NCBI GenBank assembly: GCA_023205875.1
Contig: CP060754.1
Span: 1,612,001-1,676,000, forward strand
Source of the DNA: Chloropicon primus
Lineage: Eukaryota > Chlorophyta > Chloropicophyceae > Chloropicales > Chloropicaceae
Direction: 5' to 3'
DNA: 64,000 nucleotides
A program made the position numbers and the translations under genes. The notes below the pieces were generated by a model that was not told where the DNA came from, searched no databases, and saw only the letters and a list, made by a program, of their open reading frames with translations. Positions 57,528-64,000 of this stretch are shown here, one piece after another. The first letter of the stretch is position 1; each line of letters begins with the position of its first letter.

Positions 57528-58475
57528 TCAGTCTCCGCCGCTCCAGTCATCGTCGCTGAAATTTTCCTCCGATCTCTCGTCCTCCTCCTCGTCCTCCTCC
57601 TCCGATTCGACCTCCTTCTTGGTCACGGCCGTTTTCCGCTTCTGCCGCGGCTGGACCGCCCTGGCCGGCGGACCGCCCTTCGCCTCCTTCCTCCCTTTCC
57701 TCTTGGCACCCACCGTGAAGCTGTCGTCGCTGTCGTCGTCCTCCCCGCCGTCCAGGGTGTCCAGCTCCATGGACTCCAGTGACTCGAGGTCGTCAAGCGA
57801 GCCAGCCAAGCGCGGAAGCGGGTCCGCAAAGGTCTCTGCCGCCGGTTTCGACCTTCTCTTCACCCTAACAGTCTTCGGCACACCCGTTGTGCACCCGCTG
57901 CGAACCGGCACCGGCTTGGTATCGGGCCCAGAGCCCGCGACCGCTTTGACATCGGCCGCCTTCCCCTCCCCATCAAGCCAAACCGCGTCCGAGAAGACGA
58001 TGAGGGAATCGAAGACCTCCTCGATGACGACGCTCTTCTTCGATTCCAGGTTGAGGAGGGCGTACTGCGTCGACGTGTGCACGATGGTCCCCAGCAAGGT
58101 GACCTGTCCCTTCTCCCCAAAATCGATGACCATGGTCGGGTTGGGGGTGGAGAGGTTCGACAAGGTCCCGAGTCTTCCCGTGGCACCGTCCGCGAGCGAC
58201 ATCAGCCCGGGGAAGACGAGGAGGTACCTGTGTGCTCGCCGAGTGTTTCCTTTCATCACCAGGTCGAGGCCATCGGACTTTAGGATCTCAGAGGAAACCA
58301 CGAGGCCCTCGTAACCGTCCTCCTCCCCCGCCGTCTGGTTCTTCTGCTTCGCCACATTCGGCACCACGACCCCCCTTTCGATGCCACGCCTCACCCTCTC
58401 GTCGTGGATCCTCACCTCAGGCTTCTCCTCCTCCCCCTCCTCCTTCTTCCTCGCCTTGGTCTGACTCAACCGCAT
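57528..58475 (-). CDS. RHL1: RHL1, DNA topoisomerase VI complex subunit
   Basis: 315 aa. The conserved RHL1 core spans about 45-190: SSEILKSDGLDLVMKGNTRR, AHRYLLVFPGLMSL, LGTLSNLSTPNPTMVIDFGE, VTLLGTIVHTSTQYALLNL and IVFSDAVWL. A disordered Lys/Arg and Asp/Glu-rich tail (about 210-315) ends SDDDWSGGD. In plants RHL1 works with BIN4 and the SPO11-3/TOP6B topoisomerase VI to untangle DNA during endoreduplication. It is mostly a green-lineage protein, so it is a useful lineage marker. The start at 58475 is the only suitable ATG. TGTAA (minus strand) sits at 57483-57487. Confidence 0.92.
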   Translation of the reverse strand: MRLSQTKARKKEEGEEEKPEVRIHDERVRRGIERGVVVPNVAKQKNQTAGEEDGYEGLVVSSEILKSDGLDLVMKGNTRRAHRYLLVFPGLMSLADGATGRLGTLSNLSTPNPTMVIDFGEKGQVTLLGTIVHTSTQYALLNLESKKSVVIEEVFDSLIVFSDAVWLDGEGKAADVKAVAGSGPDTKPVPVRSGCTTGVPKTVRVKRRSKPAAETFADPLPRLAGSLDDLESLESMELDTLDGGEDDDSDDSFTVGAKRKGRKEAKGGPPARAVQPRQKRKTAVTKKEVESEEEDEEEDERSEENFSDDDWSGGD

Positions 58476-58908
58476 TCGGGCTCCCGCGACTCGACCAACG
58501 ACCTCTTGGCGGCACCACGGAAGTTCAAGTGCGACGACTCGCCAGGAGACAACCCTCCCACCACAGCCTCGCCTGTCCCTCCTCGCACACAACTCTAACA
58601 CAACTCCAACTCTCGCCTGCCCCCCCCAAAGAATCGAACCCAAGAACAATCCAATCAATCAATCAATCAATCCAATCAATCCAATCAAACAAACAAACAA
58701 ACAAGTCCACACACTACTACGCCATTCCCTCCAAGCGAGAGCCCTTTCGAAAGAGAACGACGCACGATGCGCTTCCGCCAGGCCTCGTTCTCTGTCCTCC
58801 CTTCCTCTGTTCCTCTCCTTTGCGCGGGAAAACCTTTTTGAGAGAGAGAGCGTCAGAAGGAGAGTACAGGGCTCGGCGAAGGATTCGAGGCACGGGAGAC
58901 GCGGAGGG
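58476..58908. promoter_or_regulatory. Divergent promoter region, RHL1 / APE2
   Basis: 433 bp between two nuclear DNA-maintenance genes. It includes a (CAAT)n run (about 58655-58687), an AAAC run (58688-58703) and a C homopolymer (58621-58627). It probably drives both genes. Confidence 0.5.
58655..58703. repeat. (CAAT)n and (AAAC)n tetranucleotide repeats
   Basis: An AATCAATCAATCAATCCAATCAATCC tract, followed by four AAAC units, in the RHL1/APE2 spacer. Confidence 0.85.
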
Positions 58909-60714
58909 ATGGATTCGTCGTCGGGGAGGAAGGTCGTGTTGGTGTCCTGGAACGTGGCTTCATGGACGACGACGCTGAAGCAGATTCTCGAGCACTACAA
59001 GACCTTGGGACGTTACCTCGAGCTTCATCAAGTTGATGTCTTGTGTCTGCAGGAGACCAAAGTGAAACGGGACAAGCTGGAGAGCCAAGGGAGTAGCCTG
59101 GGGTGCAAGGAGGAGGGCTGGTCATCCTACTGGTCGAGCAGCAACAGCAGGGGCTTCAATGGGGTCGCAACCTTCGCGCGAGATGGCCTCGTGGTGTCGG
59201 CGAGCTGTGACGTCTTCCAGGACGAGGAACTGGACAGGGAGGGCCGCTGCATAGTGACCGAGGTGGCTTCCCAACCCCAGAACGTCGTGGTCTTCAACGT
59301 TTACGTTCCCACCAGTGGCAGAGGATACTGCAAGATGCCATTCAAGATGAAGTACCTGAGGCGTCTGAGGGAGAAGATGAGTGAGGTGAGGGCAAAGGGG
59401 AAGCACGTCGTCCTCGCTGGGGACTTGAACATCGCCCCTGGCCCGGAGGACGTTTACTGGAGGCACCGGGTCGTCGACCTGGGTGAGCTGGAGGCGCACT
59501 CGAAGGGGATCTCCCAGGGGGGAGAGAGCTCCGCAGCTCGGAGGCGATTGGAATCCATCAGCTCGTGCGCGCCCGAGGTGCAATCAAAGACCAGCGACAC
59601 GCAAGGCACTCTGCAAGAAGCTCATCTCCTTCAAATAGTGAGCAAAGTGGGGGGTGCCGTGGAAAAAATCAGAGAGTGCTTGAGACTCACCAGCGTGGTC
59701 CAGCAGGGAAAGGGCTTCAAAGCGGTTTACCAGCCGTCCACGACGTCGGGTGGGGGCAAGCCGGGGCAAGCCAGGGAGAACAGGATCGGAAGGACGTTTG
59801 ACTGCAAAGGGGATGCCGAGCTTCGGCTGGGGTGCAAGGAGCAACGCGTGCGAGACGAGGAGACCGGGGAGGCCTTCCTTTGCTGGAGAGGAGGCCTGAG
59901 CATCGAGCACCTCTCCGATGTCATGAGGGCGTTGAACGTGAAGTTTCCAGAGCAAGAGCAAAGGATTCTGGCAGATTGCTTCGGCAGCACCTACCACCCA
60001 CCCTGCTTGACCGAATACTTCAACGAACTCACAACCAAGGACCTCCTGGTAGACACTTTCAGGGAAGGGTACGGCAGGCCCCAAGAGAGGTTCACCTGCT
60101 GGGAACAGCGCACGAATGCTCGTTACGCGAACAGGGGCTTGAGGATCGATTTCATTCTCGTGGACCAGGACTTGTACGAGGAGAACGTGAGAAAAGAGGA
60201 TTATGAGCTGCAAGGGGGCGATGAGACGGCCGGCCCCGAGAGTGCGGAGGCTGCTTTGCGGATGGCGACAGGGAATCACCAGTACAAGCCAGCGTCATAC
60301 GGAGGAGGTGGACTGGAGGATCCACCGATCGAAGTGCTTAATCTGCAGTTCGCGGTCAGTCCTCACAATGGAATCATTTACACGCCTCCCAAGTATTCTG
60401 ACCACGTTGGCGTCTCCTTTGTCCTAAACTCCATCCGTTGCGGCTGCGTCTCGAAGGAGGACGGAAACGCCAACAACGACGGTGCCTTGTTCTCAGAGAA
60501 GAGCACAGCGAAAACGCAGCCGCACCGCTCTTCTTCTAACAACATCAGCCAGTACTTCTCCTCCGGAGCCGTTGGTGGCGGACGCGCCGCCGGCTCCCTT
60601 GGGCAGAAGCGAGGTTCGGCCACCATTGGGCTCAAGCTGGGAAAGGGCGGAAGAAAGAAACCTGACTCGAGCGACAAGAAGCAGAGGACTCTGCTCTCCT
60701 TTCTGGGCAAGTGA
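58909..60714 (+). CDS. APE2: AP endonuclease 2 (APE2, exonuclease III family)
   Basis: 601 aa, one exon. The exonuclease/endonuclease/phosphatase fold has VLVSWNVASW (Asn), the metal Glu in VLCLQETKV, VLAGDLNIAPGPED (catalytic DxN), RIDFILVD and the terminal SDHVG histidine. The domain is broken by a lineage-specific insert (about 190-330). The C-terminus lacks an obvious GRF zinc finger but ends in a PCNA-binding PIP-like box (QRTLLSFLGK), with a weaker SNNISQYFSS box about 50 residues earlier. APE2 removes 3' blocks and acts in ATR signalling at oxidative damage. Divergent from RHL1. Confidence 0.92.
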   Translation: MDSSSGRKVVLVSWNVASWTTTLKQILEHYKTLGRYLELHQVDVLCLQETKVKRDKLESQGSSLGCKEEGWSSYWSSSNSRGFNGVATFARDGLVVSASCDVFQDEELDREGRCIVTEVASQPQNVVVFNVYVPTSGRGYCKMPFKMKYLRRLREKMSEVRAKGKHVVLAGDLNIAPGPEDVYWRHRVVDLGELEAHSKGISQGGESSAARRRLESISSCAPEVQSKTSDTQGTLQEAHLLQIVSKVGGAVEKIRECLRLTSVVQQGKGFKAVYQPSTTSGGGKPGQARENRIGRTFDCKGDAELRLGCKEQRVRDEETGEAFLCWRGGLSIEHLSDVMRALNVKFPEQEQRILADCFGSTYHPPCLTEYFNELTTKDLLVDTFREGYGRPQERFTCWEQRTNARYANRGLRIDFILVDQDLYEENVRKEDYELQGGDETAGPESAEAALRMATGNHQYKPASYGGGGLEDPPIEVLNLQFAVSPHNGIIYTPPKYSDHVGVSFVLNSIRCGCVSKEDGNANNDGALFSEKSTAKTQPHRSSSNNISQYFSSGAVGGGRAAGSLGQKRGSATIGLKLGKGGRKKPDSSDKKQRTLLSFLGK

Positions 60715-60763
60715 CCTGCTGGAATACACATTTGCTTTTGTTGTAATTGTTATGATTGTGTGC

Positions 60764-61762
60764 TCAATACTCCGCGAAGTTGACGTGGCCGGTCCGCTTG
60801 GCGTGCTCTTGGGCCTCCTTCTCCCCTCTGAGACCTTGTTGACACACCGTGCACCGAAGGGTGAAGTTTGCAGTGTCGGTGAACTGCTTTGCGTCGTGAA
60901 GTTTCGACACCAAGGCGGAGGCAGCTTGCGAGGCCTGCTGGGCGATTGGGGCATCCACTTCAAACAGTGTGATGTCAACCTCCTCGGGGGCTCCGCTGAA
61001 CGCGCTCAGCGCCAGGGCGTCGTAATGGAGCCCGTCGTAGATCACAAGCGCCCGTTCTCGGTACCCCATGCCCTGCCCGTAAACGTCCACCCTCTTGGTC
61101 TGGATGTCGTACGCTGCGATCTCCCTCTGGTAGTGCTTGGTCAAGATCGACAGCTCGATCGCTCCTCCCCACCGCATGGGGTCGAGAATCCACCTGCAGT
61201 AGTCGCCGTTGCTCTTCTCCAGGAACACGTCGTTGTACGTGTCCGGGTCAGAGGCAACCGTGCTCGCCACCACCTGCCTGAGGTCCCTGGCTTTGTTCCT
61301 GTCGCGCTCCATGACGTATCCCACCGCATTGAACAGGCAGGAGTTATCAGAGACGATCACTCGCTTCACGAGCTCGCTCCCATCCGGCAGGCTCACCCCC
61401 ACCAAGTCCTCCCCTTTGTTCCTGTCGCTCGCCACTGGGGTGCACGCCGGAGCGGGGTGGAGGCTCCGCACTGCCGCGGCCGGTGCCGCCTCGTACACCT
61501 CCGTTGGAGCCGCAGGAACGTCCCTCTCGTACCCGTAAGCCAAGTACACCATCGAGCCGTGCTTCAGCCCCTCCATGGTCTCCAGCAGCGTCACCTTCCC
61601 AGACTCGTTGAGGTTGAGCAAGTTCTGGTCCGCCGAGAGCCTCTGCTCACCACTTCGCACACCAGTCACCTTCTCGATGGCCGTCCTCAAGTCGCTCAAC
61701 GTCGCGTCCTCCGCCACCTTCACCCTCTCCAACCCATCCCTCGACCTCACTCTGATGATCAT
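60764..61762 (-). CDS. OTU1: OTU1/YOD1 deubiquitinase
   Basis: 332 aa. The N-terminal UBX-like domain (MIIRVRSRDGLERVKVAEDA) binds p97/Cdc48. The OTU domain at about 130-285 has the catalytic cysteine in VSDNSCLFNAVGYV and the His in IYDGLHYDAL. A C-terminal C2H2 finger (CTVCQQGLRGEKEAQEHAKR, then TGHVNF) completes the family layout. YOD1 trims ubiquitin from p97 clients in ERAD. The MII start at 61762 matches homologues. The OS-9-like ERAD gene lies two genes away. Confidence 0.94.
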   Translation of the reverse strand: MIIRVRSRDGLERVKVAEDATLSDLRTAIEKVTGVRSGEQRLSADQNLLNLNESGKVTLLETMEGLKHGSMVYLAYGYERDVPAAPTEVYEAAPAAAVRSLHPAPACTPVASDRNKGEDLVGVSLPDGSELVKRVIVSDNSCLFNAVGYVMERDRNKARDLRQVVASTVASDPDTYNDVFLEKSNGDYCRWILDPMRWGGAIELSILTKHYQREIAAYDIQTKRVDVYGQGMGYRERALVIYDGLHYDALALSAFSGAPEEVDITLFEVDAPIAQQASQAASALVSKLHDAKQFTDTANFTLRCTVCQQGLRGEKEAQEHAKRTGHVNFAEY

Positions 61763-62196
61763 CCTACACCAAAACGACGGTACGGCAAAATGCCTACGCC
61801 AAGCAAAAGTCCTCGAGACGAAAACAAAACAAAACCCTTCCGTGTGGTGTTGGAACCCGTGCACTGCCTTGGCGCCCTCCCCCCGCGACCTAAACCCCTC
61901 GTCTAATCCCTTCGTGGCCTCACCGCGACTGCGTTCTTCGTTCCCCCTCCGACAGCCAGAAGTTTTTCCTTTGAAACCAGTAATCAACGGTCGTGGTCGT
62001 GGTGGATGAATCAATCGTTGAAGGAAACACCTTCGAGGTGCGCGAGGGAGGGGGAGAGACACGCTCGGAAGGGTCAGAGATCGATAGGACTTCTCCACAC
62101 CTTTAAGGGGATACCACCTTTGCCTAGGTTTGATCCTCCGCGAGAAGGTGCTGGATCATCATCAACGTCGTCGTCTGTCGTCGTTGCTGATCTAGG
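61763..62196. promoter_or_regulatory. Divergent spacer, OTU1 / zinc dehydrogenase
   Basis: 434 bp of unique sequence with a GTCGTCGTCTGTCGTCGTT-like patch just before the dehydrogenase ATG. The OTU1 frame is open through most of it without conserved content. Confidence 0.45.
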
Positions 62197-63422
62197 ATGA
62201 TGAGGATGATGATGAAGGCAGCTGTTGCAAGGGCGAGGAGGGAAGGTGGTGGAGGTCTGGAGCTCAAGGTGGAGTCCGTGCCTCGACCGGTGCCGGACCA
62301 CGCTAAGGATGAGGCGCTTGTGAAGGTCACGCGGGCAGGAGTGTGCAACACGGACTTGGAGATCATGAGAGGCTACATGGGCTTTGAGGGTATCCTGGGC
62401 CACGAGTTCGTGGGCGTCGTGGAGGATGCGCCCCCCGGGAGGCGAGAGGAGTTCCTTGGCAAGCGGGTGTGCGCTGACATCAACGTGACTTGCGACGACG
62501 GGGGGGTCTGCGGTGTTTGCTGCATCAAGGAGGAGGGACACGAGCTGGTGGCGAGGCGGAGAAGGAACCACTGTCCGCGTCGGACTGTGATGGGGATCTT
62601 GGGGAGAAGCGGTTGGTAAGCGCGCCCAGTGCTTGGATCGAGAAATGTTCTTCCGCAGTCTGACTCTTGTGTCCCGTATCTCGTCTTCTTAGCTTTGCGG
62701 AGTACATCGTTCTGCCCTGCAGGAACCTCCACGTCGTGGACGACAACGTCTCGAACGAGGAGGCCTGCTTCAGCGAGCCTCTCGCAGCCGCGCTGAGGAT
62801 TGTCGAGCAGCAACTCGCCTCATGCGCTGATGAGAGGGTCGCCGTCCTGGGGGACGGTAAGTTGGGCCTGCTCATCGCAGCCGCACTCGTGACCTCCTTG
62901 AGGCAGCAAAAGCGGGGGATGTCCGGGGCGGGGACGAAGGTCTTCGTGTTCGGGAGGCACAGGAAGAAGCTCCAGATGCTGCAAACGCTGTCGACGGGCG
63001 GCGGTGGAGTGGAAGTTGAGCTCGTAGACACCAGCACTCCCGAGGGTCAGTCGACCTTGACCGATGCTGCGGCCTCAATGGACTGCGTGGTGGAGGCAAC
63101 AGGAAGCCCCAACGGTTTCGACCAGGCATGCGGTCTCCTCCACCCCCTCGGCACGCTTGTCCTGAAAAGCACGTGCGCGGCTGGTGTAGAGAAAGGATTG
63201 AACTTGGCAATGATCGTTATTGACGAGCTCAGGGTCGTGGGAAGTCGCTGCGGGCCAACTGATTTGGCTCTGAAGGTCCTCGCCGACCAGGGCCCCTTAG
63301 GTTTTAAGCACACCTTCCCTCTTGGGGAGCTCGTGGAGGCCGTGTACAAGCTGGACGACATCCAGGAGGCATTCGAGAAGGCGGGGGAGCGGGGAAGCTT
63401 GAAGGTCGTTGTAGAAATGTAA
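62197..63422 (+). CDS. Zinc-dependent alcohol dehydrogenase-like (MDR superfamily)
   Basis: Exons 62197-62615 and 62693-63422 encode 382 aa. The catalytic zinc site is Cys in RAGVCNTDLE and the pair GHEF. The lobe around CDDGGVCGVCCIKEEGHE with NHC supplies the structural-zinc cysteines. The Rossmann half starts at VAVLGDGKLGLLIAAAL (GxGxxG variant). The 77-bp intron (GTAAGC to TTCTTAG) restores RSGCFAEYIVLP. Substrate unknown; similar algal and plant proteins are annotated only as threonine- or sorbitol-dehydrogenase-like. The first of five clustered methionines was taken as start; MKAAVA at 62212 is equally possible. Confidence 0.88.
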
Positions 63423-63451
63423 TCAAATGATTTGTGTTGTACAAGAAGAGC

Positions 63452-64000
63452 TCAACTGGTGGCGATAGGGTTACAATTGATGTTGTGGATGTTTGCCTCC
63501 TTCTGCTGGAACTCCTTATGGGAGCACAGAGAGGCCGAGGCGAACTCCACCAAGTACTGACAGCTGCTCGTCTCCGTCACGGTCTTCAGGGAGTCCTTCT
63601 GCGTTGGCGAGCAAGAAAAATTCACGATAGTCTTCCTGTTCATCCCCGTCAAGTCGCACTTTGTTCCCTCGTCATAGACGAATTGCAGCGTCCTTTGGCC
63701 CTTCTTCATGAAGGACTCCATGGTCCTGTTCGCGTTGAAGGTGCCCAAGTTGTAGCTGCTCAAGATGACGTTGTGCTCGGAGTGGTACTGCCTGATGTGA
63801 GTGAGGGGGCAAAGCTCGTACGTCCACCAGCCATCGGCCTTCTTGTGGCAGTCGTTCACGGTGGCATCCCCAAGAAGGTTGCGCACCCGCTTCTCGAAGG
63901 CGGCCTCCGCGTCCACGACTTCGTCGTCCTCTTCTGGTGTGCCGTCGTCCTCGCCCTCGTCCGCCGGCGCCTCGACCTGCTGGACGACCGGAACGCGGCA
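63452..64000 (-). CDS. OS-9/XTP3-B-like ERAD lectin (MRH domain), 5' end beyond window
   Basis: The frame is open to the right edge, so at least 182 C-terminal residues are visible and the start is missing. An acidic Glu/Asp stretch leads to an MRH (mannose-6-phosphate-receptor homology) domain: WWTYELCPLTHIRQYH, an NLGTF turn, TLQFVYDEGTKCDLTGMNRK, IVNFSC and CQYLVEFASASLC. Cysteine spacing matches OS-9. These luminal lectins read trimmed N-glycans on misfolded proteins and pass them to the Hrd1 complex. No HDEL-type ER retention signal is visible at the C-terminus. Confidence 0.85.
   Translation of the reverse strand, partial: CRVPVVQQVEAPADEGEDDGTPEEDDEVVDAEAAFEKRVRNLLGDATVNDCHKKADGWWTYELCPLTHIRQYHSEHNVILSSYNLGTFNANRTMESFMKKGQRTLQFVYDEGTKCDLTGMNRKTIVNFSCSPTQKDSLKTVTETSSCQYLVEFASASLCSHKEFQQKEANIHNINCNPIATS

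Noticed and set aside
58628-58645. GAATCGAACCC, a minus-strand T-loop-like string before APE2
   Set aside because: The flanking bases do not form a TPsiC stem and no tRNA body is present.

Overview
The window is nuclear DNA from a photosynthetic, potentially ciliated eukaryote, most likely a green alga (Viridiplantae, prasinophyte or chlorophyte grade). Supporting evidence: a plastid ferredoxin-thioredoxin reductase; PyrR riboflavin reductase with the plant-type C-terminal NADAR/DUF1768 domain; RHL1, a subunit of the plant DNA topoisomerase VI complex; several proteins with Arg/Ala/Ser/Gly-rich transit-like N-termini; TTTTAGG(G) repeats in a promoter; TGTAA motifs just 3' of many genes; and CCDC103, an axonemal dynein assembly factor. 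The DNA is GC-rich and strongly prefers AGG for arginine. Genes are tightly packed, often as head-to-head pairs with 100-600 bp between start codons. Introns are few, short (77-390 bp) and GT-AG; 16 could be placed from conserved protein joins.

Layout. 1-8.6 kb: a Tcp11-like protein, an FAD/NAD(P) oxidoreductase, ribosomal eS4, FTR catalytic subunit, a low-complexity basic protein, a dimeric alpha/beta-barrel-like protein, a calponin-homology protein with a tail anchor, and proteasome RPN8. 8.6-16.1 kb: organellar MnmE GTPase, a HAD hydrolase, a GT29 sialyltransferase-like enzyme, an ABC1/ADCK1-type kinase and a plastid Rossmann protein. 17-25.6 kb: a fused LeuC-LeuD isopropylmalate isomerase, N-myristoyltransferase, CCDC103, a CPBP membrane protease and NudC. 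26-31 kb: RPC2, the second-largest subunit of RNA polymerase III, carrying a complete in-frame intein. 31-44.4 kb: a DUF4336 protein, a cytochrome b5 protein, a MyTH4 myosin, a SurE-like protein, mitochondrial bL19, an IQ-motif protein and ZNHIT2. 44.5-56.3 kb: PyrR, Misato, a copine-vWA/U-box protein, proteasome beta1, an uncharacterised probably plastid protein, TTC1, a small plastid membrane protein and ribosomal eS27. 56.8-64 kb: a J-protein, RHL1, APE2, OTU1, a zinc alcohol dehydrogenase and the 3' part of an OS-9-like ERAD lectin that runs off the right edge.

These are housekeeping genes without operon logic. Themes recur: protein turnover (RPN8, beta1, OTU1, OS-9, U-box), cilium and microtubule biology (CCDC103, NudC, Misato), and plastid redox and metabolism (FTR, LeuCD, PyrR). 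N-myristoyltransferase and an MGxxxS-starting copine/U-box protein lie in the same window, as enzyme and candidate substrate.

The most striking feature is the 357-residue RPC2 intein (29154-30224). It has both splicing blocks, two LAGLIDADG motifs with intact acidic residues, an unusual penultimate Gly, and 21 arginine codons that are all CGN in a genome that writes AGG. It looks like a recently acquired, probably still active homing element.
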